A stretch of 6,589 bases of DNA. Source: an uncultured Clostridia bacterium. GTDB lineage: Bacteria > Bacillota_A > Clostridia > UMGS1840 > HGM11507. Below, piece after piece: positions 1 through 5,384 of this stretch (position 1 is its first letter; every line of letters begins with the position of its first letter). A program made the translations under genes and the position numbers. The stretch lies in assembly GCA_934403665.1 (NCBI GenBank), contig CAKRUL010000079.1, forward strand, positions 1-6,589, written 5' to 3'. The notes under the pieces are model-generated. The model was not told the origin of the DNA. It saw only the letters and a list, made by a program, of their open reading frames with translations, and searched no databases.

Positions 1-2216
1 GTATACGTCGTCGTCAGGTTGGTGCCGCCTGTCAGCGTATAGTTTTCATTGTCAATTCCTGTAACAGCCGCACTGTACTCTCCCCGATCCTTTGCGGTTA
101 ACACACCGGTTACGGTGAGAGAAATGTCATCGCCGGGAACCTTATTGAGAACGGATGGCGTCACCGTCTTATCCGTTCCGTCATATATGAGACTGGCAGG
201 AAGCTCCCATTTGATATTGACCGGCCGCGGTTTCACCGATACTGCAACAAGCTGTTCGAGAAGCACGCCGGAATAATCACAAACATCCGCATCGTTCGGC
301 GTAAATACAACCGCAAAGCCCTCATTGGATACAGTCGGGATCACGGTTGCGTTTTTCCAAGCGAATGTTCCATTACCCGTTCCGCCCAAAAGCACGCAAT
401 CGCCCAGCGTATCGCCGTATATCATTTCTTTTGCTGACGGGAACGTTACGGAAAGCGGCGCTCCTTTTTTCACGGTCAGAACGGCGGTCGCTTCGCCGGG
501 AAGATACGCTCCGTTTGCAGCGGTTTGAACCTTTACCTTGATTTTTCCCGCTTTGGTTATGGTGAGTTCTTTGCCCGAAATGGTGCCTGCACCGACATCA
601 TTTCCCGTCTGATCCACGATAGAATAGGTTGCCTCTCCGGCATTGGAATCGATTTGGAACATCTTGCTGACGTCATACGTATTTCCGTCATAGGTATGCT
701 CTTGATTCGTTCCGGTAATCGACACGGGCATCACCGTGGCAGGCTCTGTATAGAAATATCTCCAGGCAGTTTTCGCCTGTTTCTGCGTTTCTTCCGTATA
801 ATATTCAACAGACGCACTTTCTTCTGTTGCACCCGCTTTCACCAGATACGATTTTCCAGCCGCCGGTTTTAAAGTATATTTGTTGAGCGGTGATATCTTA
901 AGTGTGCTTAATTCCAACTTTGCCGGCGCCTCCATCACGGTGTCGCCATAAATAGCGCCATTTCTGTAACAGAGGTCGTTGGAAACCTTCAATGAGGTGT
1001 TGCCAGACATTGCAAGATCAGAATAAACCCCGGTCGTTGCACCGTTTACCGTTACCACTGCTGAATCGCTCATCCGAAGAGTTCCGTTGAAGCAATTGAA
1101 GCCCTTGACCGCTCCGTTCAAAATGTTGATATAAACCTCTGCCTGATCGCATATGTTCAGCTCATTTTTAAAAGTGAAGCCTTCTCTTGTGGAGCTTGTA
1201 TTATCATCAACGGCAATGTTCAATTTCGTATTGCCGGATAGTTTCGAGCTTCTCTGATTGGCACTGATGCCAACCTGTTTGGTGATAATATCAATTTTTG
1301 CATTCTTTTCTGTCAGCAATTCTCCGCAGGTGATTGCATTTCGACCTATCGCGGCAGTCTTTTCCCCGTCCACAACATCATACATCTTCAGCTGTGCATT
1401 GTCCGTAATGGTTACCCTGCCGGATGCGGTCTGAATGCCGCATTGCGCAGACGGAATCGACAGATCGGCGCTTCCGCTTAATTTGACTTCATTGCCGCTT
1501 CCGCTCCATATTGCAAAACCGGATTTGTTCTTAATCGTAAGCGTTCCGCCTGAAATCAACACGCCGTAGCCGGCCAGTGCATATTTTTCCGTATCAATAT
1601 GAATCACAGGAGAACCGCTTACGGTAAGCGTGGAGCTTCCGCTATTATAAACAGCATGCCCCGAACAACGTTCCACCGTGAAGATGATATTTCCGTCTAT
1701 TTCAATTGGTTTTTTTGCTGTCATCCAAACAGCATTTTGCACATCTGAGAATGCAAGCGTGCCGGCATTTTCACTCGTGATACGGACAGCGGCACTGCCG
1801 GAACGGATTCCTGCCTTTGCCGCAGTCATCGAATTGACGCCGGAAAAGATAAGCGTAGCCTTTCCGCTTCCGGAAAATGTGATGGCATTATCCTGTTGTG
1901 TTTCAATCGAAACATCCTGAAACGTCACCGCGGCATCGCCGTTTTTCGTGTCTATAACGATTGTATTCTTTGTCTTCGCCACATCGCTTTTCAGCCCGAT
2001 GATCACGGGCGTTGCGGTTTTCACCGTCAGCTTACCGCTTGCAAAGCTGTAATCCGTTCCCTCCCTCAAAACGGTGGTTCCGTCCGTCGGAGCGATTGTG
2101 AAATCGTCGACCTCACTCACCGCCGCAAACGCTGTAAATGCCGGAAGCATCGTGACTGCTAACGAAAACGTAAGCAACCAAGCAATCCATTTGTTGATGT
2201 GTCTTTTTTTGGTCAT
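1..2216 (-). CDS. Secreted surface protein with beta-helix region and Ig-like repeats (C-terminus outside window)
   Basis: An uninterrupted reading frame of 738 codons starts at 2216 and leaves through the left edge; I checked it codon by codon and found no stop. The start follows an AGGAGG-type ribosome binding site at about 2225-2231. Residues 1-31 are a signal peptide: basic MTKKRH, a hydrophobic core, and likely cleavage after TAFA. Residues about 32-430 are rich in Gly, Ser and Thr, with recurring short strands such as GTDYSFASGKLTV (53-65) and ISGGTLTIKN, as in parallel beta-helix or Cthe_2159-like carbohydrate-binding regions of clostridial surface proteins. A linker around 440-490 contains AWRYFYTEPA. 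Three Ig-like modules follow at about 493-581, 582-660 and 661-738; the last has the YDG/MBG pattern, IYDGTDKTVTP ending in NYTLTG. More modules and a wall anchor or S-layer homology domains may lie outside the window; that is inference. The likely role is adhesion or glycan binding, with no enzyme motif seen. Confidence 0.88.
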   Translation of the reverse strand, partial: MTKKRHINKWIAWLLTFSLAVTMLPAFTAFAAVSEVDDFTIAPTDGTTVLREGTDYSFASGKLTVKTATPVIIGLKSDVAKTKNTIVIDTKNGDAAVTFQDVSIETQQDNAITFSGSGKATLIFSGVNSMTAAKAGIRSGSAAVRITSENAGTLAFSDVQNAVWMTAKKPIEIDGNIIFTVERCSGHAVYNSGSSTLTVSGSPVIHIDTEKYALAGYGVLISGGTLTIKNKSGFAIWSGSGNEVKLSGSADLSIPSAQCGIQTASGRVTITDNAQLKMYDVVDGEKTAAIGRNAITCGELLTEKNAKIDIITKQVGISANQRSSKLSGNTKLNIAVDDNTSSTREGFTFKNELNICDQAEVYINILNGAVKGFNCFNGTLRMSDSAVVTVNGATTGVYSDLAMSGNTSLKVSNDLCYRNGAIYGDTVMEAPAKLELSTLKISPLNKYTLKPAAGKSYLVKAGATEESASVEYYTEETQKQAKTAWRYFYTEPATVMPVSITGTNQEHTYDGNTYDVSKMFQIDSNAGEATYSIVDQTGNDVGAGTISGKELTITKAGKIKVKVQTAANGAYLPGEATAVLTVKKGAPLSVTFPSAKEMIYGDTLGDCVLLGGTGNGTFAWKNATVIPTVSNEGFAVVFTPNDADVCDYSGVLLEQLVAVSVKPRPVNIKWELPASLIYDGTDKTVTPSVLNKVPGDDISLTVTGVLTAKDRGEYSAAVTGIDNENYTLTGGTNLTTTY

Positions 2217-2350
2217 AAAGCCATTCCTCCTCATTGCCTATAAATGATTATGTAACCGCATGCAGCCATTGTGCTTTTCTTTTGCACAGGCAACATGCTC
2301 TCTTTCCCATGATGTTGCAGCCACGCAGACAGCAAAATCCCCCATACTCT

Positions 2351-2445
2351 TTTTTCCGCAGCCGTCAATGGCACAGGTCGCGCAAAGCGCGATAGGGCAA
2401 CGCCCAAAGACTTGCACCGCAAGTCTTTCTGTGTATATTATACCA
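2351..2445 (-). repeat. Structured 95-bp tandem repeat, copy 1
   Basis: This copy matches 2474-2568 at 92 of 95 positions; the differences are at 2400, 2435 and 2436. It is packed with perfect hairpins: 2378-2383 with 2387-2392 (TCGCGC/GCGCGA), 2395-2398 with 2402-2405 (GGGC/GCCC), and 2406-2415 with 2419-2428 (AAAGACTTGC/GCAAGTCTTT). CACAG at 2372-2376 can pair with CTGTG at 2429-2433 and enclose all three, giving a compact cloverleaf-like four-way junction with almost no unpaired bases. The edge at 2437-2445 reads as an extended -10 promoter on the minus strand, which is why I assign that strand. The family is not one I can name. Confidence 0.9.
2437..2445 (-). promoter_or_regulatory. Extended -10 promoter at edge of repeat copy 1
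   Basis: Read on the minus strand this is TGGTATAAT: a perfect TATAAT at 2442-2437 with the TGn extension. No good -35 box lies at 16-18 bp, so it would rely on the extended -10. It points into repeat copy 1 and, beyond it, towards the surface-protein gene that starts at 2216. Confidence 0.45.
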
Positions 2446-2450
2446 TAAGG

Positions 2451-2478
2451 AAAAATGTTTGCTCGCAAGGACATTTTT
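2451..2478 (-). terminator. Possible intrinsic terminator between repeat copies
   Basis: AAAAATGT at 2451-2458 and ACATTTTT at 2471-2478 form an 8-bp stem. An inner TTGC/GCAA pairing (2459-2462 with 2465-2468) can extend it. On the minus strand it follows repeat copy 2 and ends in a T tract, so it could terminate a transcript started at about 2553. The stem is AT-rich and its inner loop is tight, so this is uncertain. Confidence 0.4.
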
Positions 2479-2555
2479 CCGCAGCCGTCAATGGCACAGG
2501 TCGCGCAAAGCGCGATAGGGCAGCGCCCAAAGACTTGCACCGCAAGTCTTTCTGT
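2451..2555 (-). ncRNA. Candidate structured small RNA from repeat copy 2
   Basis: A promoter at 2560-2587, a compact multibranch fold over about 2493-2559 and a terminator-like hairpin at 2451-2478 together outline an RNA of roughly 100 nt on the minus strand. The fold has a closing CACAG/CTGTG stem and three hairpins inside it (10, 4 and 6 bp, each with a 3-nt loop). The same DNA also reads as a Cys-rich peptide frame, but without a credible start or ribosome binding site. Alternatives are a non-transcribed mobile repeat, or an untranslated leader for the surface-protein gene downstream. I do not recognise it as a named RNA family. Confidence 0.35.
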
Positions 2556-2568
2556 GTCCATTATACCA
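2474..2568 (-). repeat. Structured 95-bp tandem repeat, copy 2
   Basis: This is the second copy, offset exactly 123 bp from the first. All stems are intact. The change equivalent to 2400 falls in the 3-nt loop of the GGGC/GCCC hairpin. The other two changes turn AT into CC at 2558-2559 on the plus strand, which adds possible GG:CC pairs to the closing stem (2493-2499 with 2552-2559, one bulged base). Differences confined to a loop and the outer stem end fit selection on structure, though three changes are too few to prove it. Confidence 0.9.
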
Positions 2569-2587
2569 CAGATTTCTTTTTTGTCAT
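2560..2587 (-). promoter_or_regulatory. Promoter reading into repeat copy 2
   Basis: On the minus strand there is ATGACA at 2587-2582 (five of six bases of the consensus -35), a 16-bp spacer ending in TGG, and TATAAT at 2565-2560. This combines a near-consensus -35 with a perfect extended -10. Transcription would start near 2553-2555, right at the closing stem of the folded element. Confidence 0.6.
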
Positions 2588-2765
2588 CCACCAAAAGTAT
2601 GATATGTTCTTTTTCTTGATGAAGGCTCTCTCTTGAAACATTTCATACCCCCCCTTTCTGCATACGGCGCTTTCATAAAACTCTGCATTTGTAATGTCCT
2701 TTTTCATCTCCGATTCCATTTTGCAAGAACCGGGATAAAACTTTTTTTATTTTCTTTCAACTTTC

Positions 2766-2796
2766 TTTACCATTTTCTGATGATTTGTGGTATAAT
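2766..2796 (+). promoter_or_regulatory. Promoter of the methyltransferase gene
   Basis: TATAAT at 2791-2796 is preceded by TGG, giving an extended -10. A weak -35 (TTTACC, 2766-2771) lies 19 bp upstream. About 31 bp around this -10 (2783-2813) match the promoter edge and transcribed head of the tandem repeats with about four mismatches, including ACACAGAAA and ACTTG. The promoter is the main reason to place the methyltransferase start at 2834 and not further upstream. Confidence 0.7.
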
Positions 2797-2833
2797 ATAC
2801 ACAGAAAAACTTGTGAAGCTTGGAGTGAAAGAA

Positions 2834-3673
2834 ATGATGGTTTCTTTATTAAAACGCTGGAATAAATGCTTTAAACCTGTTGTGCACCCCTTTAATTTAA
2901 ATAATGACGGAATCAAAACCTATTCCATGTGGCAATACGAGAAAGGCGAAGACACAATAAAATTTTATCTGGATTACCTCTCTAAGGAGGAAATGTTTCA
3001 GGAAAAAGAAATTTTGGACATTGGCTGCGGTGCCGGCGGAAAATCTCTTTATTACGCATCCTGCGGCGCAAAGAAAGTGACCGGTGTGGATATTGTTCCG
3101 AAATATGAGCAGGATTCCAGGAAGCTTGCGGAACAGTTGCACCTTCAAGACAAATTTGAATTTTTTCTGGCGGATGCATCCAAGCTTCCGTTTGCGGACA
3201 ACAGCTTTGATACCATTATCATGAACGACGCAATGGAGCATGTGGCTCAGCCGGAAGCAGTGTTAAAAGAAGTGATGCGTGTTCTGAAAAAAGACGGAAG
3301 GGTTTTTATCAATTTTCCGCCTTACAACCATCCTTTCGGCGCACATTTAAGCGATGTGATTTTTATTCCGTGGGTTCACCTGTTTTTCCGTGATGAAACC
3401 TTAATCAAAGCATATAAAGAGCTTGTAAAGGATTTGCCCGACGGCGAAGAACGAATCTCTTTCCGCATCTCAATGGATCAAAACGGCAAAGAATACTTTT
3501 CCTATATCAACAAAATGACTTTAAAAAGATATAAGAAAATATTGAACAACCTGCAAATTACACCGGTATATTATAAAGAAGTGCCGTTAAGAGGATTCTT
3601 AAAGCCAATCGCCAAACTTCCCTTTTTCCGGGAATATTTTGTGAAAATGGCTGTCAGCGTTCTCAAAAAATAG
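2834..3673 (+). CDS. Class I SAM-dependent methyltransferase (Methyltransf_11/UbiE-like)
   Basis: The product is 279 residues and transfers a methyl group from S-adenosylmethionine to an unknown acceptor. The SAM-binding glycine motif ILDIGCGAG is at residues 60-68. The acidic residue ending strand 2 is D86 (VTGVD), ADASKLPF at 113-120 carries the adenine-contacting D114, and FDTIIMNDAMEHV at 125-137 with VLKKDGRVFINFPP at 150-163 complete the Rossmann fold. Residues 165-279 form an extra C-terminal part rich in aromatic and basic residues (HPFGAHLSDVIFIPWVHLFF) that probably shapes the substrate site or touches the membrane. I chose ATG 2834 because the promoter's -10 at 2791-2796 excludes upstream starts and GGAG sits at 2822-2825; the adjacent ATG 2837 is also possible. 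The gene stands alone, so context gives no substrate. Methylation of a small molecule, lipid or sugar is possible. Confidence 0.9.
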   Translation: MMVSLLKRWNKCFKPVVHPFNLNNDGIKTYSMWQYEKGEDTIKFYLDYLSKEEMFQEKEILDIGCGAGGKSLYYASCGAKKVTGVDIVPKYEQDSRKLAEQLHLQDKFEFFLADASKLPFADNSFDTIIMNDAMEHVAQPEAVLKEVMRVLKKDGRVFINFPPYNHPFGAHLSDVIFIPWVHLFFRDETLIKAYKELVKDLPDGEERISFRISMDQNGKEYFSYINKMTLKRYKKILNNLQITPVYYKEVPLRGFLKPIAKLPFFREYFVKMAVSVLKK

Positions 3674-3675
3674 CA

Positions 3676-3700
3676 CCTGTTTGACACAATCAAAAACAGG
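3676..3700 (+). terminator. Weak hairpin after the methyltransferase
   Basis: CCTGTTT (3676-3682) and AAACAGG (3694-3700) form a 7-bp stem with an 11-nt loop, three bases after the stop codon. It is not followed by a good T tract (AGGGGCGTTTC), so it would be a poor intrinsic terminator. It may instead protect the 3' end. Confidence 0.3.
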
Positions 3701-3733
3701 AGGGGCGTTTCTTCAAAATCTTAATAAATTTAA

Positions 3734-3762
3734 TTGACAAACGAATTGTGAGAAGTTATAAT
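3734..3762 (+). promoter_or_regulatory. Consensus sigma-A promoter
   Basis: TTGACA at 3734-3739, an exact 17-bp spacer, and TATAAT at 3757-3762. Both hexamers match the consensus perfectly and the surroundings are AT-rich. Transcription should start near 3769. This is by far the strongest promoter in the window, and the next protein start is about 180 bp downstream. Confidence 0.9.
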
Positions 3763-3768
3763 ATTTTA

Positions 3769-3893
3769 TATAGCGAAGGCTATATACAGTGATAAAAACC
3801 CCTTTATCACTGCATAAAATGAATTCGAAGTCCCCACTGAGTTCATTTTAAGCTTACTCCTTTATGGAAAGACCGCTTTTTAGTGGTCTTTTT
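3769..3893 (+). ncRNA. Structured leader or small RNA with C-rich loop hairpins
   Basis: From the expected transcription start the RNA folds into successive hairpins. The first is TATAGC/GCTATA (3769-3774 with 3779-3784, loop GAAG), extendable upstream by two pairs. The second is CAGTGATAAA/TTTATCACTG (3787-3796 with 3803-3812), a perfect 10-bp stem with loop AACCCC. The third is AAAATGAA/TTCATTTT (3816-3823 with 3842-3849), with an inner AGT/ACT stem capped by CCCC. An intrinsic terminator follows at 3868-3893. With its own strong promoter this is a complete ~125-nt transcription unit. It could be a trans-acting small RNA whose C-rich loops pair with ribosome binding sites, or a riboswitch-like attenuator for the membrane-protein operon, which has no convincing promoter of its own between 3894 and 3950. 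I recognise no known riboswitch consensus and see no T-box. Confidence 0.6.
3868..3893 (+). terminator. Intrinsic terminator ahead of the DUF486-PAP2 operon
   Basis: AAAGACC (3868-3874) pairs with GGTCTTT (3885-3891), extended by a G-T pair, a C-G pair and possibly T3877-A3882, with a four-base T loop. The 3' side runs into TTTTT ending at 3893. It lies between a strong promoter and the next start codon at 3951, so it ends a small RNA or acts as a conditional terminator. Confidence 0.85.
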
Positions 3894-3934
3894 GTTTGTA
3901 AAAAAGAAATGATACAGGACCATAAACACAGAAA

Positions 3935-3950
3935 GAGAGGCGTTTCCTCC
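3935..3950 (+). promoter_or_regulatory. Ribosome binding site of the DUF486 gene, possibly self-occluding
   Basis: The purine stretch AGAGAGG at 3934-3940 lies 10 bp before ATG 3951 and is the only good ribosome binding site for this gene. GAGG at 3937-3940 can pair with CCTC at 3946-3949 around a 5-nt loop, which would partly hide it. The stem is only 4 bp, so the effect is uncertain. Confidence 0.45.
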
Positions 3951-4280
3951 ATGTATTGGACCATTCTTCTGCTTTTCATCTCGAATATTTTTATGACCTT
4001 TGCCTGGTATGGTCACTTGAAATTTAAATCCGCTTCTCTTTTGACGGTGATCGTGTGCAGTTGGGGCATTGCTTTCTTTGAGTATATTTTCCAGGTTCCT
4101 GCCAATCGGATCGGCTCCGATTATTTTACAACAGCACAGCTGAAAATCATTCAAGAAGTGATCACTCTGATTGTTTTTTCTCTGTTTACCATTCTTTATT
4201 TAAAAGAGAAGTTTACATGGAATTATGTATTCGCCTTTCTTTGCATGATTGGCGCTGTATTTTTTGTTTTTAAAGGATAA
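3951..4280 (+). CDS. DUF486 / DMT-like small membrane protein
   Basis: The product is 109 residues with four predicted membrane segments: about 4-22 (ILLLFISNIFMTFAWYGHL), 27-47, 65-85 and 91-108. The N-terminal pattern SNIFMTFAWYGHLK and the FFEYIFQVPANRIG stretch after the second helix are typical of the DUF486 family (PF04342), related to small drug/metabolite transporters. Its substrate is unknown. ATG 3951 gives the usual family N-terminus and has a ribosome binding site; in-frame ATGs at 3864 and 3909 lie in the terminator or lack a site. The gene ends 14 bp before the PAP2 phosphatase, so the two are almost certainly co-transcribed. Expression probably depends on reading through the terminator at 3868-3893, since no other promoter is visible. 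Confidence 0.88.
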   Translation: MYWTILLLFISNIFMTFAWYGHLKFKSASLLTVIVCSWGIAFFEYIFQVPANRIGSDYFTTAQLKIIQEVITLIVFSLFTILYLKEKFTWNYVFAFLCMIGAVFFVFKG

Positions 4281-4294
4281 GGGGGATCAAAAAC

Positions 4295-5137
4295 ATGATT
4301 GCTTTTATGCAATGGGTTCAAAGTTTTTCCACGCCCGGGTTGGATCAGCTCTTTTTGGGTATCACACATTTGGCAAATGAAATGCTGTTTGTGTTTTTTG
4401 TTGTCATCGTATATTGGTGCATCAGCAAAGAAAAGGGTCTTTTGATGGTGTGCACCCTGATTTCCAGCATTTTTATCAACATTGATTTCAAACACATCTG
4501 GAAAGAACCGCGTCCGTTTTCTTACAGCGATGTCATCCGGAAGGACTTCAAAACCAGTTACGGTTACTCGTTTCCCAGCGGTCATTCTCAAATGACCTCC
4601 TCGTTCTTCACCGCGCTGTGGCTGCAATTTCCGTCCCGAATTCTTGGAATCATCGGAATTATCATGACACTCCTCATCGGATTTTCCCGCATTTATTTGG
4701 GGGTACACACGCCTTTGGATGTCTGCTGCGGAATTTTGTTTGGCATTGCTGTTGTGCTTGTCTTTCAGTTTCTCACCAAAAAAATTCTTTTCAGCAAAAG
4801 ATACAGACTGCTGTATCTTTTGCTGATACCGGGTCTGATCGGAATCTTCCTGACCGATGACCCCGATGTTTTAAAAGCAACATCATTGTTCTTTGGCTTT
4901 CTGGCCGGTTTTTCGCTGGAACAGAAATATCTTCATTTTCAGGTCAAAGCAAATTTACCGACACAAATTTTAAAAGTTGTCATCGGCATTCTGATTCTGG
5001 CGCTTATTCAGTTCGGACTCAAGTGCATCGGCGATTTCTTATGGCTGAATGTCAGCCGATATTTTCTGACCGGCTTTGCCATGACTTTTCTCTGCCCATA
5101 TCTGTTTCAACAGCTTACAAAACATACGGGGTCGTAA
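4295..5137 (+). CDS. PAP2-family membrane phosphatase
   Basis: The product is a 280-residue integral membrane protein with the complete PAP2 phosphatase signature: KX6RP at K66-R73-P74 (KHIWKEPRP), PSGH at 94-97 (FPSGHSQ), and SRX5HX3D at S131-R132, H138 and D142 (SRIYLGVHTPLD). H138 is the expected nucleophile, H97 the acid, and K66, R73 and R132 bind phosphate. Such enzymes remove phosphate from lipid phosphates, for example phosphatidate, phosphatidylglycerol phosphate or undecaprenyl diphosphate; sequence alone does not choose. Hydrophobic helices surround the motifs, and a C-terminal part of several more helices (about 145-275) makes it longer than minimal PAP2 enzymes. The ribosome binding site AAGGGGG (4279-4285) overlaps the stop of the upstream gene and suggests translational coupling. 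The stop codon lies inside the bidirectional terminator. Confidence 0.93.
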   Translation: MIAFMQWVQSFSTPGLDQLFLGITHLANEMLFVFFVVIVYWCISKEKGLLMVCTLISSIFINIDFKHIWKEPRPFSYSDVIRKDFKTSYGYSFPSGHSQMTSSFFTALWLQFPSRILGIIGIIMTLLIGFSRIYLGVHTPLDVCCGILFGIAVVLVFQFLTKKILFSKRYRLLYLLLIPGLIGIFLTDDPDVLKATSLFFGFLAGFSLEQKYLHFQVKANLPTQILKVVIGILILALIQFGLKCIGDFLWLNVSRYFLTGFAMTFLCPYLFQQLTKHTGS

Positions 5138-5160
5138 CACCACTACGACCCCTTATGTTT
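5120..5160. terminator. Bidirectional terminator shared by convergent operons
   Basis: GGGGTCGTA (5128-5136) pairs with TACGACCCC (5144-5152) around a 7-nt loop. After one mismatch (5127/5153) a further 7 bp, 5120-5126 with 5154-5160, extend the stem. It is preceded by A-rich and followed by T-rich sequence on both strands, so it can stop transcription of the PAP2 operon and of the fatty-acid operon. The stop codons of both genes lie at the top of the stem. Confidence 0.9.
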
Positions 5161-5373
5161 GATCAGATATTCTTCAATCTCTTTTACCGTTGTAACCGGT
5201 TCAAATTCGTCGTCCTTGATCTCTATATGAAAAGCTTCTTCAAAAGCCATCATCAAATCGGCATAATCCAGAGAGTCCGCACCCAAATCTTCCTGCAGTC
5301 TGGTTTCTTTGGAAATGCGCTCTTGCGGAATATGAAAATGCTCTGCAAGAACCTTTTGTATCTCCTCAAGCAT
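5143..5373 (-). CDS. acpP: Acyl carrier protein
   Basis: The product is 76 residues, the normal size for a type II acyl carrier protein. The motif LGADSLDYADLMMAFEEAF starts at residue 30, and S34 in DSL is the site for the 4'-phosphopantetheine arm. The helix I and helix III regions (MLEEIQKVLAEHF; TTVKEIEEYLIKH) and the acidic character fit the family. ATG 5373 has an AGGTGA-type ribosome binding site about 7 bp upstream. The gene starts 11 bp after accA ends, so it is the last gene of the fatty-acid operon here. A second acyl carrier protein may exist near the start of the cluster outside the window, in which case this could be a paralogue with a specialised role. Confidence 0.95.
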   Translation of the reverse strand: MLEEIQKVLAEHFHIPQERISKETRLQEDLGADSLDYADLMMAFEEAFHIEIKDDEFEPVTTVKEIEEYLIKHKGS

Positions 5374-5384
5374 TTCCCTCTCAC

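Larger units (their letters stand above)
2217..2833. other. Gene-free divergent intergenic region with tandem structured repeats
   Basis: This 617-bp spacer lies between the minus-strand surface protein and the plus-strand methyltransferase. It holds two copies of a 95-bp element, a hairpin between them and the methyltransferase promoter, each listed separately. Between about 2232 and 2350 I see only weak short inverted repeats and no clear promoter for the surface protein, although one must lie here or within the repeats. Between 2569 and 2765 the DNA is pyrimidine-rich on the plus strand, with a run of seven C at about 2648-2654, and no feature I can support. Confidence 0.8.

Noticed and set aside
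49..2162. Several plus-strand reading frames opposite the surface protein
   Set aside because: Shadows of the intact minus-strand frame, with no ribosome binding sites and no recognisable domains.
2286..2316. CAACAT/ATGTTG inverted repeat with about 15-nt loop
   Set aside because: Only 6 bp with a long loop, likely chance.
2351..2568. CRISPR array
   Set aside because: Only two 95-bp copies with a 28-bp spacer, repeats too long, and no cas genes.
2238..2594. Cys-rich minus-strand reading frame with two copies of a 27-residue repeat containing CPIALCATCAIDGC
   Set aside because: The repetition follows from the 123-bp DNA offset being a multiple of three. The start would be a TTG with no ribosome binding site, and the frame runs through the promoter boxes; the DNA is better explained as structured repeats.
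2561..2641. 26-residue minus-strand frame (MFQERAFIKKKN...) with a G-rich stretch upstream
   Set aside because: Very short, unlike any family I know, and its stop codon lies inside the -10 box of the repeat promoter. Possible leader peptide but unsupported.
2633..2833. N-terminal extension of the methyltransferase from an upstream start
   Set aside because: It would cross the TATAAT at 2791-2796 and adds a low-complexity sequence with no family match; the start at 2834 has a ribosome binding site.
3864..3950. Upstream starts at 3864 and 3909 for the DUF486 protein
   Set aside because: 3864 is within the terminator region and 3909 has no ribosome binding site; the added residues are basic and not family-like.
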